The notes: generated from the sequence alone by a model not told the origin. DNA of 64,000 nt from Anaspis maculata (GCA_949128115.1 OX421961.1:108360363-108424362); one strand, 5' to 3'. Shown: positions 21,801-34,240, numbered from the stretch's first letter. Translations and numbers: made by a program.

Positions 21801-24255
21801 AATAACTGTCATGTATTTATAGTAGTTCACAGTAATAAACGGTGTGTTATGTGGCGTGACATTCCTCCTTAAATCGTGAATGTTGTGAGAACAAGACATA
21901 TTTATCTGAAAATTGTGAACGACAATGTTGTTTGTGTAAAGAATCCAGTATTCTAGGTACAAGAAAATTCATGAGACCAATTAATATTTTATTTTTTTTA
22001 GTTCAGCCGTGAACCACATTCCATCAAGTTTTTAGAAACTTTTAGAGCACTCATAAAGCTCCTGTCCCAATGAAGACAAATAACAATTTGGAGAATGAGG
22101 GTGATCCCGAAATGGTGCATTTTCTCGCGGTCCGTTGTAAAGTCTTTATGGACTCCGGAAAGAATGGCAAAAAAATTCTCTTGGAAAATAAAGTGACTAC
22201 TGTAAGTACAAGAACTATTACCAGAAGGAATTGCAACACGTGTGTTTCATACAACCGCTTCTATTTTGGCCTTAATTTACTCAATAAAAATGAGAAAATG
22301 TACACACTGACATTTGAAATTATGCTTGTCATTAATGACAGCCAAAACAGTGGCACAATAGTATATTATATACCAAGTTCCCAAAGTACTACTTTATGGC
22401 ACTGGGTGGTGCGGGTTGTGAACCGAGCGAAGCGAGGTTTACATGCACCACAAGGTGACATAAAGGTACTTTGGGAACGAGGCATATACACTATTTTATA
22501 TAAAATCGTGTCGAAAACGCAGGTAAAATAGAACGAGGGAAATCTATGAAATATATAAATTAATATCAATACACCGTTTGAAACAAACGAATTGAAAATC
22601 TTGTTTATGAGAACATCAAATTTGAAAAAAATTTAACGGGTATATTTTCGTCGGCCCCATATCCTCTGTCCAGTTTTTTCCACTCCTAATTTGTGTAGGA
22701 TTATCTCGAGAATTATGGAAAGTGACGGTAGTGATGATAGTGAAAGCCTACCATTAGAAGTTGCATTAGCTGCAAAGGAAGCAACCCTCGACTTGCTTCC
22801 AAATAGAATCATCATAGATACCTACCTGCAGTTTATATATTTGCAGTGTTAACAGTTTGTAGCACTAGTTCTATTTATAACACTAGTGCTATAAAGTGGA
22901 ACTTTCGAAATGATTTTGGTCGCTATAATAACACATTTTCGACACGATTTTATATAAAGTGCTTTATTTTCAGTTGCACAAAGTAGCATTTTGCGACACT
23001 GCTTTTTGCAAAAACAGTGAGACTACAAAGTAATCATAATATAACCGAAATAGTCAAATGTTCAAATGAAGTTGGACTTTTTGTTTAGTTTAATTTCGAA
23101 AGTGAAAAAATAAAAATTTGCATTTTTTTCTATCATCTTTCTCTGACTCCCCTAGTGTCTTCTCAACAACATACTGACGGAAAAATACGCCATTTTAGAA
23201 TCACCTGTGTAGTTGAGAATTGAGGTGAACAATCTCATTTTCTACAGATTTTAGGGTTTCACCTTAATCAATCAGCTGGAATTCGACAAAAAAGAAACTC
23301 CGTAATCACGATTAGTTTCGTTATCTTTTCTGTACCGTTTTTCTTTTATTTGACTCACCACAAATATTAAAATTTCAATGTACCCATGAATCATGATTAC
23401 AAATCCTTGGTCTAGGTATTCCCTTACCCGTTCACGTGAAACCGATGTATATGGAGTTATTATATGCCTGTAAAGACAGCCTTTGACAAGATACTTCAAG
23501 AGTCGCACTTCATTTTTATCAGCACAAGGGTGGTACAGCATGACAACAGCTCCATGTTCCAAATTATGCAGCCACCTCTGTTTCGGTAAAAACTTATATT
23601 CTCCATACTGCGCCCAGAGTGGCCTGTGAGTACCACTGCAAAAAACGATTCTAATTTTCCAATTGAATACTTTTATTATTGCATTATTACTATGTAGGGA
23701 TTGCACTGCAATATTCTATAGGTTCGGTCATGCATCTATGTAGGGCCTGAAACAGAAGACCTCGAGAAAGTGAAGTAACTAGAATAATTCTTGTCATCTT
23801 ACAACATAGCCCTTTGGCACATGCTCATTTGTATAGATAGGTTTGAGATATGCATTTGGCACGAAACTTCTAGCCTCTAGACACGTGAAATTTACAGGAC
23901 TAAAGTCCCAGTCGACGGTCAAATTTGTTTGGCCATCGTCACAACTCAGATTCTTCACTCCCATAGGAGGCCCATGACTTTTTCCCTGGTCCTTTTGACT
24001 AACTACTGGGTTGTTATCTATGGGATTATCGGCCGAAAATGGAAACCAAGGTCCTCTCCAGTTTATCTCATTGCTATTGTAATCTAAAAATCAATTATTA
24101 GTAAGACAAAATATAGGTATAATTTATTTAAAAATAAAAGAACAAATTATACCTGCAGAAGCAGCTCCTTTCAATCCTGAATAAATAATGGCAGTGAAAA
24201 GTAAAAATTGTACTCTTTTGCACAAAGCCCTGGACTTTTCACGATCGAACATCAT
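18884..24255 (-). CDS. Secreted/lumenal DUF3105 protein, TP53I13-like, five exons
   Basis: Exons on the - strand: 24255-24153, 24083-23803, 23746-23691, 23635-23428 and 19075-18884, all with GT-AG borders and compatible phases (1, 0, 2, 0). The spliced product is 279 aa. The N-terminus MMFDREKSRALCKRV is followed by a hydrophobic run QFLLFTAIIYSGL and small residues, read as a signal peptide. The body has NLSCDDGQTNLTVDWDF, RCMTEPIEYCSAIPT, HRPLWAQYGEYKFLP, the signature RWLHNLEHGAVVMLYHPC, and PLALLAWGHRLEMS, typical of DUF3105 proteins including vertebrate TP53I13. The molecular function of the family is unknown to me; the conserved E-H-G and paired cysteines suggest a folded, disulphide-bearing domain. 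Intron 4 (19076-23427) is swollen by foldback DNA. The gene is convergent with KIFBP, with 185 bp between the stop codons. No transmembrane helix is seen after the signal peptide. Confidence 0.85.
19394..19409. repeat. Poly-C tract
   Basis: A run of 16 bases, almost all C, inside intron 4 of the DUF3105 gene. Confidence 0.9.
19741..20745. repeat. 1.0-kb foldback element FB3 in intron 4 of the DUF3105 gene
   Basis: Arms of about 480 bp mirror each other around 20240: 'ATACAGGTGTCCCGAAATTA' at the left and its complement at the right. Shared inner blocks include 'cgaataatgccccctaaggg' and 'acttgccaagataaaatgac'. Similarity falls toward the centre. No protein is encoded. Confidence 0.9.
21076..21650. 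repeat. Foldback element FB4
   Basis: Arms of about 280 bp (to 21355 and from 21375) are reverse complements. The left end is TATACAGGGAGAATCAGTTT; the right arm ends with 'gatcggtttcaactgattca', having lost the outermost motif. An internal 'gacaccctgta' stands at 21538. It shares its inner arm sequence ('aaaaatttgtaact', 'ggattc.tt.gaaatttggc') with FB1, so the two are related. Confidence 0.85.
21647..21750. repeat. 53-bp direct tandem duplication
   Basis: 'ttcatttcatattgtat' through 'gaccgacaccagtttttaa' occurs twice (21647-21699 and 21700-21750) with one substitution. Confidence 0.9.
22370..22492. repeat. Imperfect palindrome with ~40-bp arms
   Basis: 'tataccaagttcccaaagta' and 'ggtgc' on the left pair with 'gcacca' and 'tactttgggaacgaggcata' on the right, around 'gaaccgagcgaagcgaggtt'. 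A related inverted 'ttttatataaaatcgtgtcg' pair lies at about 22490 and 22935. Confidence 0.65.
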
Positions 24256-24639
24256 CAAAAAAACATATGGAGAATTATTTCACAATTTTCAAAGTTGAAT
24301 TTTATGCCGACTGTTCTACAACGACAGTAATTAGTGGAAAATGATGCAAATTAATTTTTGAGAAACGGTATTCCCGCCTTTGACTGATTAGAACGTTATT
24401 TATCTAGAATTTTTCAAACGTAAACAAAACTAAGTTTTATCTAATTTTATCGCGCTGAATTGTATTGACTGCAGTGAGACTGGCGAGTGTGGTGTCAACC
24501 AGAGGGAGTGTCAACAGAGAGCTGTCATCTCCAGCTGATCAACTGGCAGATAATTTTCACAGATCAAAAGTCAGCCGTCCCAAAACTGTTCACATCTCTT
24601 GAACAGAGCGAAAGATGGCGCATGGGTGGCGCCAATAAT

Positions 24640-25086
24640 TAGGGTTGCTAGATTATCGACAGCTTTGGCTGTACAAGGGTTACGCAATCATCCGTTGCTA
24701 AGGGCCGGTGGGAGGGGCTAAAATTCAGCTATGTGTCAAAATTTATCATGAGCGGAGAGAAAAGGAAATTTGTGGGGTCCGGTGCTGTTGCTTGATGTCC
24801 GCAACCGAACAAACACGAAAATTTCATTTCGTATAGCGGTATAAAAGACGTGTTTTGAAACTCATCGGGCAAAACATATCCACCCCTCACACGAATTTGT
24901 ACACCTAAATCCAAAATAAACACGCTCTTGACAGCTAGAGCCTGTTGGAACGGACGCCTATGGCCTTCCGTGAGGCCGACAGCTGTCAGTCCCTAACTCC
25001 GTGAGGCCGTCTAGTAAACAAACGGTCGGCCAGAATGCGGTACCCTTACGCCGGCCGGCCGGTCGCGTGATAATAAAGGTTCCCTA
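24640..25086. mobile_element. hAT-like MITE family A, copy 1
   Basis: It starts TAGGGTTGCTAGATTATCGA and ends 'gtgataataaaggttcccta'; the ends are imperfect inverted repeats (TAGGG...ATTATC). It is flanked by variants of GCCAATAA (left with an extra T, right GCTAATAA). Six copies of this ~440-bp family lie in the window. A 64-codon open frame on the - strand (24729-24923) survives in several copies but matches no transposase I know. Confidence 0.8.
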
Positions 25087-25094
25087 GCTAATAA

Positions 25095-25731
25095 TAGGGT
25101 TGCTAGATGCTAGATTATCGACAGCTTCCGCTGTATAGACAATACAAATAGAAAAGACCATATTATGTCATCACGGATTTTTACGGTTGCGTAGGAACCA
25201 GTTGAGTCAATCATTCAAAAAAAGGTTGGCTGATTTTTGATGCCCCAATATCCGTGACGACGGTGGTGATAACATATGGTCTTCTCTATTTGTATTGTCT
25301 ATACAAGGGTTACGCAATCATCCGTTGCTAAGGGCCGATGGGAGGGGCTAAAATTCAGCTATGTGTCAAAATTTACCATGAGCGGAGCAAAAAAGGAATT
25401 TGCGGGGTTCGGTGCTGTTGCTTGATGTCCGCAACCCAACATAATTATATGGAAATTTCATTTCATCTGGCGGCATAAGACGTGTTTTGAAACTCATCGG
25501 GCAAATCATATCCACCCCTCAGACGAATTTGTACACCTAAATCCAAAATAAACACGCTCTTGATGACAGCTAGAACCCGTTGGGACGGACGCCTATGGCG
25601 TTCCGTGAGGCCTAGAGCTGTCAGTGCCCTGTCTCCGTGAGGCCGTTCAGTAAACTAACGGTCGGCCAGAATGCGATACCCTCACGCCGGCCGGCCGGTC
25701 GCGTGATAATAAGCTTCCCTAGCCAATAAAT
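25095..25731. mobile_element. hAT-like MITE family A, copy 2, with nested MITE B
   Basis: It shares the 8-bp spacer GCTAATAA with copy 1 and is followed by GCCAATAA (25732-25739). It carries a small 'gatgcta' duplication near its left end and an inserted MITE B at 25136-25301. Confidence 0.8.
25136..25301. mobile_element. MITE family B, copy 2, nested in MITE A
   Basis: Ends are TAGACAATACAAATAG and its complement, with TA at 25134-25135 and 25302-25303. Sibling MITE A copies have a single TA here ('ggctgtacaagggttacg'), which shows the empty site and fixes the insertion boundary. Confidence 0.95.
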
Positions 25732-25739
25732 TTCATGAT

Positions 25740-26315
25740 CCAGCAGAGCGTACTTATATGGGTGTCTCAAAAGTAACGCTCTTCTTTTATTTGTCAACCA
25801 TTTCTGCAATTTTCGGTTCTAAAAATCAGTTGGTGGCTTGGGCTATGTGCATGACCTTGAGCGGTCAACGCGTGGGACCTACAGAGCCCATGGTGGTAGG
25901 AATAAGAAATTCTTGTCGGACTTCTTTGACAGCAGACAGTTTTGACGTGGTTGCAGGTTACTTGTTTTCACCTTTATTTCTCGTGCCTTTGAACCGTGGT
26001 GCTTTTGAACCAGACTTCCGATTTCAAAAATTCCGAAACTGCGAGCGCAAGCCAAAACATCACGCTTCGTGGTCCTTTCATTTGCATTTGAGAAAAAAAT
26101 TCTGAAAATGGGGGACCGTTGAATTTGCTAAAATTTTGCACTGTTCCACATTTAACCGTGTAGATATTTTACATGAAGCTTCCTGATCTTCACCTACTGA
26201 AGGTGAATAACGGAAAGACTGAGCTCACTAACCGTCAGAACAATCGAAATGGTCTGGGCTATTCAAAAGTTATTGTGGTCCAAAGTATCGGACCAATTTT
26301 TCCCTCGCGACAACA
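25740..26315. other. Non-coding stretch
   Basis: It contains the inverted 'gggctatgtgcatgaccttg' repeat fragment (about 25840-25900) also seen near 16330. No gene recognised. Confidence 0.45.
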
Positions 26316-26860
26316 TATACAGGGTGATTCATGACTAAACCGACATAGCTCAAGAGTAGATCCAGTTTTTTGAGATGGATTAGCAACTGCCTTTGAAATT
26401 TTTCGAGGAATTTTCTAACCTCTTCCGTTCAAAGTTACAGGGTGATTTATGTATTTTGGTCAAAACTTTAATAAACCGTATCTTTGGAACGGGTGGATGG
26501 AATCGTATGAAATTCTGTAAGTATGTTCTAGCAACGACCCTTGATACACTGCATCGTCGACCAATCCAAAAAATCCAGGGCCGGATTGAAACATTGTGTC
26601 CCTTGAATTTTTGTGGAAAAAATCACCCTGTATAATTTTTTTTACAAAAGTCCTTACCATATTCTGAAACTATATAAAAAATGCTGCAAATTCCGCAAAT
26701 AAAATTATATAGCGCAATTGGACTGTCAGAAAAATTTTGAAGATCTTGAATATTTTTGGTGGTGAAATTTTTTGTGAATTATTATTTTCAAATAGCTGCA
26801 AATGATCTACTATGCCTCTAAATTTCAGCCGTTTCCTCAAAAAAAGTGTAAGTACTAATC
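26316..26860. repeat. Dispersed repeat R4, copy 1 (TACAGGGTG type)
   Basis: It begins TATACAGGGTGATTCATGAC, has an internal 'ttacagggtgattta' and a 'caccctgtataat' at 26625, and ends around 'aaatttcagccgtttcctc'. The whole ~530 bp aligns with 33712-34240 in the same orientation, with the same internal motifs. Confidence 0.75.
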
Positions 26861-29205
26861 TTTTTCAATTTTTTTTGTGGTAAAAAAAGTTTCGGTTACA
26901 TTTTCAAAACTTTTTTTTTCACGTCCCCGTACTGCGGCTCAGTTCTTCCGTTCAGTTCTTCAATGAAAAACAATGATACCGGACCGTATAATTTCAAGAA
27001 ACAGCGATGTAGCCTGATCTCAAAGATCTTATGATTCAACTCCATATTCCATTGGACCTTTTCCTTTGCGGTTACCCCACGCCTCAGGTTCATGCCGGTT
27101 ACCCCCGAAGTAATCTATATCCCAACTTCCAAAAATCGCCAAATTCATTTGTTAAAGGAGACCAGAACACAAAATACAAGTTGGTCTCAGATGAAAGAGT
27201 TGAAAAAACTAGAAAGATTGCATTGAGTCTTGTAAATTTACCTATCTTGTGGCGGGCGCTGCTGTAATAATTAAGAACGAAAATAATTTTCACGGGCTAC
27301 CTATAGCTACTCACGGGCATACCTGTACCTGATTCCGTTGCCGATTAGACCACGACGGTTCCAAGCTGCCATAATTATTATTACTGATTGTCTGAAGACA
27401 ATGACGTTTGTCAAAACGACAACAGCAATAACAAGACCATGGGAACGTGACAGGTGAAAATCGGAGGTGAAAATCTAGGTGAAAACATCTTCCCAAGTGA
27501 AGTCACGTTAATATTTTCGAAACGTTCTATCGGCTGATCAGACTCGTATGGAAAACTTAGATTTGTTCAGTTTACTCTTGAACTACCTTCCCCATAAGTG
27601 AGTCAAATAAAATATAGACTCGATTGATGCGAATATTCGGACATAAAATGCGATTTTATATGCCAAATTTTGAATCGAGGGCTCTGATTGGCCAATATGA
27701 CGACTTTGACATTAAATTTCGCATTTTCTGTCCGAATATTCGCAACTGGGAATCCAGCTTTAGTGGGCGCTTTCCACCTAGACGGTACAAATACCACCAG
27801 ACGGAACATGTTCCACAGTTGGGCACAAAATTTTAGGTGATCCAATGAATGGCACAGAACCGGGTAAGAACACGTAGATGGAAAGCACCGTTTGGCACCC
27901 GCACATGCGTAAAGGACAGGTGTATGTACCAAACCTGGGGCTAGGTAGAAAGCACCCAGTACTTGCTGAATAATTGATAGCAGAGGTATATGCCGTTCAC
28001 GTTTTAAATTCAGTAGAATGACTTTTTGGTGCAAAAATAAAGTGACAAGCCCCCAGGCTACGGCTACGGCTGATGACACCTGCAAAGTTTCGGAGGGAAA
28101 CTATCATCGGTCATCAGCTGTATCCTCCCAGCGCTCCAGCTTGTCACTTTATTTTTGCTCAAATAGTCATTCTATAGGTACCTACCTACCTACTGAAAAT
28201 AAAAAGTGAACGGGTATAGGCGTTCTGCACATTTTGAATATCCCGCCCATTTCAGCACCCTCATGCGGCAGTTGCGAACATATGTGTGAGGAAAATTGTC
28301 AAAATTGAAGTTTATGCATTGTTGAAATTGACATTTGCAGGTGGATTGATTATTTAAATAGCATTGTTGTTATGGAAATATCTAGATAACTCCCTGTAGG
28401 AAAAGTACAAAAAAACCCGCAACTTTTGGCGCTGAAGCAAATCCGCAGAGTGCCTATACGTACCTCTGATACTGCCTCTGGTACTTATGCAACTGATAAT
28501 TGATAATACACCATACTCCACTTGCTGCCTCGGCGTTCATCAGTGACATTACGTTTAGAGAAAAACAATTTTTATTGGAAACGTGTATTACAATGAGCCA
28601 GGTAATTGCGCGAGAGATTCGATCCCAAGAATAGGGCGATTGCATGGAGGGCGGCGCCGTTTGCCACCTGGGGGCTTTAGGTTTATTAATTGGTATTGTA
28701 AATCGCCAAATCGTGTGTCATAACTGTCAATCGCGTGATTTTGGCACTTGAATAAAAAAACATTCAACTCGCCACACCAACTGCCCGCTGTAATTAGTTC
28801 TCTTCTCATCTTTCTATATTGTCGAACAAAACAGAAATGGCATAAAATTCCACAAGTTCCCCACCAATGAACCCCTGAAGAAGCGATGGGCCGTTGTTCG
28901 ACTTTTATTTGCAATTTGCAAAACATAAACAAACGAAACTAATCGATTATCTAGATCTGGCGCAAGCGCGCTGTGCCACCGAACCAAAGCCACCAAGTGG
29001 CGACAAGCTGAACCAACATCATGCAATTGCCCTATTCCTCTGGGGCCTTATTTCTAGAGGGGAGCGATCACCAGGTGATCACAGTTCAGCCAATCACAAC
29101 CCTGGTTGCCTAGCAACTTCGCATGTGAACGGATCACGTTCTTTCTAGAAATAGAGCCCCTGAACATTTCCCTTTCGCTTATCTATAATATCTTTTGTTT
29201 CACAA
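26861..29205. other. Non-coding stretch with two small hairpins
   Basis: Hairpin 1 at 27629-27745: 'gcgaatattcggacataaaa' against its complement around 27710-27745. Hairpin 2 at about 28013-28175: 'agaatgact' and 'gcaaaaataaagtgacaag' against their complements. The 160-codon frame on the - strand here overlaps both hairpins and shows no domain. Confidence 0.55.
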
Positions 29206-29875
29206 TCTCACGCTTCGACCAGTTTCTTTCAAATGAAATGCCGAAAGTAAATTTTATTGTTTTAATGAATTCTACTAATTTACAATAGTTACAAATCCAC
29301 AAGGTGATACCAGCAGGGATCTTCTTTCCGCTACGAAAACAACAATCGCGTTATTACATCTATAAATAATTGTGGTGGGACTCGTACTTTACATATAATG
29401 TATAAATCTGACTGATTTTAAAAACAATCGGATCACAAACTACTATGTATCTATTTACATCATGTATCTATTGTATCTATTTCTTTATATAAGAGCATCG
29501 CATTCCGAGTTCAGAGCGATAGATGGAGTTTATTCAAGAATACGAAAAAATATTTCAACAATTATTGATGCTTATTTTTGAAGGTAGGTACTTATAAGGG
29601 TCAGAGGGGAGAGGGGGGACTTGGCTCCTCTCCATTTCGTTATTCGAAGTGATTTTGGGGAACTCTTTGTCAAAGACTTATCAGTGAAAATTATCAGCTA
29701 CTGGATGCCCACTGAACCTCTATTCAAGATCCAGGGTGATTCTTCAGTCTCAAAAATTCATTTTCCTTCAAAAACGTCACTAAAAATGTTTTCATGAAAA
29801 CGAGAAGAACCATATTTTGTTCTAAATTACTTTAGGGACTAGTGGAATATTTTACAGGTATTCGCGATTTCAAAC

Positions 29876-31683
29876 TAGGGTTGCTAGATTATCGACAGCT
29901 TTGGCTGTACAAGGGTTACGCAATCATCCGTTGCTAAGGGCCGGTCGGAGGGGCTAAAATTCAGCTATGTGTCAAAATTTATCATGAGCGGAGAGAAAAG
30001 GAAATTTGTGGGGTCCGGTGCTGTTGCTTGATGTCCGCAACCGAACATACATGAAAATTTCATTCATATAGCGGCATAAAAGACGTGTTTTGAAACTCAT
30101 CGGGCAAGTCATATCCACCTCTCACACGAATTTGTACACCTAAATCCAAAATAAACACGCTCTTGACAGCTAGAGCCCGTTGAGACGGACGCCTATGGCC
30201 TTCCGTGAGACCGACAGACGTCAGTCCCTAACTCCGTGAGGCCGATCGGTAAACAAACGCTCGGCCAGAATGCGGTACCCTTACGCCGGCCGACCGGTCG
30301 CGTGATAATTAGGTTCCCTATTTCAAACTAGGGTTGCTAGATTATCGACAGCTTTGGCTGTACAAGGGTTACGCAATCATCCGTTGCTAAGGGCTGATGG
30401 GAGGGACTAAAATTCAGCTATGTGTCAAAATTTATCATGAGCGGAGAAAAAAGGAAATTTGCGGGGTCCGGTGCTGTTGCTTGATGTCCGCAACCGAACA
30501 AACACGAAAATCTCATTTCATATAGCGGCATAAAAGACGTGTTTTGAAACTCATCGGGCAAAACATATCCATCCCTCACACGAATTTGTACACCTAAATC
30601 CAAAATAAACACGCTCTTGACAGCTAGAGCCCGCGTTGAGACGGACGCCTATGGCCTTCCGTGATGCCAACAGACGTCAGTCCCTAACTCCGTGAGGCCG
30701 ATCGGTAAACAAACGCTCGGCCAGAATGCGGTACCCTTACGCCGGCCGACCGGTCGCGTGATAATTAGGTTCCCTGGCCAATAATTAGGGTTGCTAGATT
30801 ATCGACAGCTTTGGCTGTACAAGGGTTACGCAATCATCCGTTGCTAAGGGCCGATGGGAGGGACTAAAATTCAGCTATGTGTCAAAATTTATCATGAGCG
30901 GAGAAAAAAGGAAATTTGCGGGGTCCGGTGCTGTTGCTTGATGTCCGCAACCGAACATACATGAAAATTTCATTCATATAGCAGCATAAAAGACGTGTTT
31001 TGAAACTCATCGGGCAAGTCATATCCACCTCTCACACGAATTTGTACACCTAAATCCAAAATAAACACGCTATTGACAGCTAGAGCCCGTTGAGACGGAC
31101 GCCTATGGCCTTCCGTGATGCCGACAGCTGTCACTCCCTAACTCCGTGAGGCCATTTAGTAAACAAACGCTCAGCCAGAATGCGGTACCCTTACGCCGGC
31201 CGACCGGTCGCGTGATAATTAGGCTCCCTATTTCAAACTAGGGAACCTGATTATCACGCGACCGGTCGGCCGGCGTAAGGGTACCGCATTCTGGCTGAGC
31301 GTTTGTTTACTAAATGGCCTCACGGAGTTAGGGAGTGACAGCTGTCGGCATCACGGAAGGCCATAGGCGTCCGTCCCAGCGGGCTCTGGCTGTCAAGAGC
31401 GTGTTTATTTTGGATTTAGGTGTACAAATTCGTGTGAGAGGTGGATATGACTTGCCCGATGAGTTTCAAAACACGTCTTTTATGCTGCTATATGAATGAA
31501 ATTTTCATGTATGTTCGGTTGCGGACATCAAGCAACAGCACCGGACCCCGCAAATTTCCTTTTCTCTCCGCTCATGATAAATTTTGACACATAGCTGAAT
31601 TTTAGCCCCTCCCATCGGCCCTTAGCAACGGATGATTGCGTAACCCTTGTACAGCCAAAGCTGTCGATAATCTAGCAACCCTA
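29876..31683. mobile_element. Array of four hAT-like MITE A copies
   Basis: Copies at 29876-30320, 30329-30776 and 30786-31230 (direct) and 31239-31683 (inverted). Flanks and spacers are exactly 8 bp: TTTCAAAC at 29868, 30321, 31231 and 31684. The spacer between copies 2 and 3 is GCCAATAA plus T. The last two copies form a ~0.9-kb inverted pair with an 8-bp spacer. Confidence 0.9.
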
Positions 31684-33711
31684 TTTCAAACATCTAGACG
31701 CCGCCCTCTGGCGGTTAAAGTGGCGAAGCTAGTTTGTAAGTTTTTACGTCATTTTTGTTCTGTCGCTTCTGTTAGATAACCAGTGACAATCGCGCGAATT
31801 GTCAAAATACTCGTATAGGTGATCGAGTTATTCAAGAAAATTGATTTTTGTTGAATAGCGATCAATACCACAAATACCACAAAATACGACCGTTATACAA
31901 CGCGCGATGACAGGTGACAGAAAAACTTACAATCCTTCATCTTGTTTACAGTGCCCTCATCGGTACCTAGTTAAAATCGCGAATTAGTAAAGAAAACCGA
32001 ATTTTTGCTTTTTATGACTCACCCACTGTATCGTAAGTAGAAATTCACCGGCGGTTCCACAAAACAGATGATTCGAGATTAGTTGATTTGCGATTTTTGT
32101 TTGTCAATTTGTAGCTGACTGATCAATGGAAATGCTGGTTTATCTCTCAATAATGGAAAGATGATGGGTCTAGTACAGATTTCATGCATTTTTTGTGAGT
32201 AATCACCTAGCCTTCAGCAGAAAAAAGTTCAGTTAATCTGCAATCAGCCTTGATCGCTGATCATCTTTTTTGTGGAACTGACGGTCAGTGTACACCCACT
32301 AATTAATGATTTTTACTGATCAGTCTATCACAAATATTTAGTTCCACAAAATCACTTAAAATAGCGAAAAGGGAGGGGGGTGAAGTCCCATCCTTTAATT
32401 CCCCATATCTTCAGAAATAAACGTCATGTATTTTTTTGAATATTTCTCCCGTGTTTTGAGACATCTGTATTTTTTTTTATATTCAAATTTTATTCAATTT
32501 TGGTATAATTCTGTGAAGGTTGTGCACACCCATTTTATAACATTTTACAAGCAGCTGACATAGACATAGGTGCGACTAGTCAAGGAGGTCACAACACACG
32601 AGTGAACTGCACCCTCAACACCAGCGTCCCCAATAAACAAAGTCAAGTGCGTCGCTAGTGGTTAGGGTTCGTTTTTTTTTGCCAATTGCATTGTGCAATA
32701 ATAATTTTCTACAAACAATTTTAACAATGGAGATCAGTCAACAATAATTATTACTGTTTCTACACTCACTACAACCATTACATTTAGCTTTGAAATGCGT
32801 ATGCTGATTTAAAGTGAAAAAGGACACAATCATACAGGATCACATGTTTGTTCTTTAATCCTCAATGGGCAATAATAATAATAATCTTACTATACAAAAC
32901 ACTACATCATAGAGTTGCATATTATTCACAATTATGTAATCACTGGATGTCACATTTATCACGAGAAATCGGATAGATATTTTTCTTAATACAAGGTGAT
33001 TCACAATTAGACCAAAAGAATTTGACTCTGTATCAAGAAAGACTGTGACAATGACACTGATTTTTTTCATTCGTGGGCGTAAGAAGTTATATGGTCCTTT
33101 GAACTTGGAGGAAATTTTTGTGCTTTCTTCATTTTATCAACTTTTTTGCTTCTTCACATTAAAATACGGAGAATGGGTCAAAAACAGAGCTGATGTTACC
33201 TATGAAGCTTGAAAAAATAAGTAGCAAAAGGCAAAAATACGAGAAAAAAAAACATTAAGAAAGTTCAAAACATCACTTTCTTGCTCCTGTCTTCTTTCTT
33301 GATACGGTAGTTGATTATTTTGTTCTAATTAGTATACCTAGTATTTCAGATATTGTATATTGATACACAGCTACCTACTTACCCCGACAACTACAAATAT
33401 GGAACATTGTGTAACTTCTATTATACATATACAAAATATCTGAAATCTGAAACAGAATTGGTCGCATTGCTGCATTTCATAATCAAATTTTTAACGAATA
33501 TGTCCCAGTGCCCCAGTGTCAATATTTATATTGTCTTCTTCGGTAGGTACTATAAAAAAGTTGTTTTGTTTATATTACCGAACAATGGTTAAAGGAGTAC
33601 CTAGATTATAATATCAAGTATTCAAGTAGGGATGTTTCTTAAATGATTATGTCAATAATGTAGCAGAAGCCACATCATTATCATTGTGTAAGCAAATTAA
33701 GTATACCTAGG

Positions 33712-34240
33712 TATACAGGGTGATTCACCACCAAATGGACATAGCTTAAGGGTAGGTCCAGTTTTTCCAGGCGAAGCAGGATCTGGTTTTGAAATTTTTC
33801 TAACACTGTTCGTTTGGAAACTACAGGGTGATTCATCTATTTCGTAGAATTTTTCGACAAGCCATAACTTTAGAACGACCGAATGGATTCGATTGAAATT
33901 TTGTGGGTTAATTCTTCTATTGATAGCTGAGACATTGCTTCATCAAGCAGTTCGAAATTTCCAGGGCCGGCCTTGATAAAAAAAACTTCAAAGCTTTTTT
34001 TGAAAAAAAAACTTCTGTATGCATATTTCTCAAAATTCATTCACATATTCAAAACCCACATAAAACATGCTTTTGATATCGCAAAAAAAATTGCTTGGCA
34101 CCATTGAGCTGTCCATAAAATTTTGATAATCCTGAAGATTTTTGAAGTTAGGATTTTTTGTAAACTAATAATTCAAAATATTCGCAAATAATCTATTATG
34201 GCCTCAAATTTCAGCCGTTTCGTCAAAAAAAAATTGAAAA
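33712..34240. repeat. Dispersed repeat R4, copy 2
   Basis: TATACAGGGTGATTCACCAC at the start, a second 'ctacagggtgattcat' at about 33823, and an ending around 'tttcagccgtttcgtc'. It is absent from the matching place in duplication copy 2 (near 40870). Confidence 0.75.

Larger units (their letters stand above)
20870..21870. repeat. Dispersed repeat R3, copy 2, interrupted by FB4
   Basis: Its two ends (20870-21074 and 21660-21870) together align with the continuous copy at 13188-13600. FB4 and a 53-bp duplication fill the gap. Confidence 0.65.

Noticed and set aside
27603..28085. 160-codon frame on the - strand
   Set aside because: It overlaps two hairpin repeats, has no recognisable domain, and no splice partners or conserved motifs.
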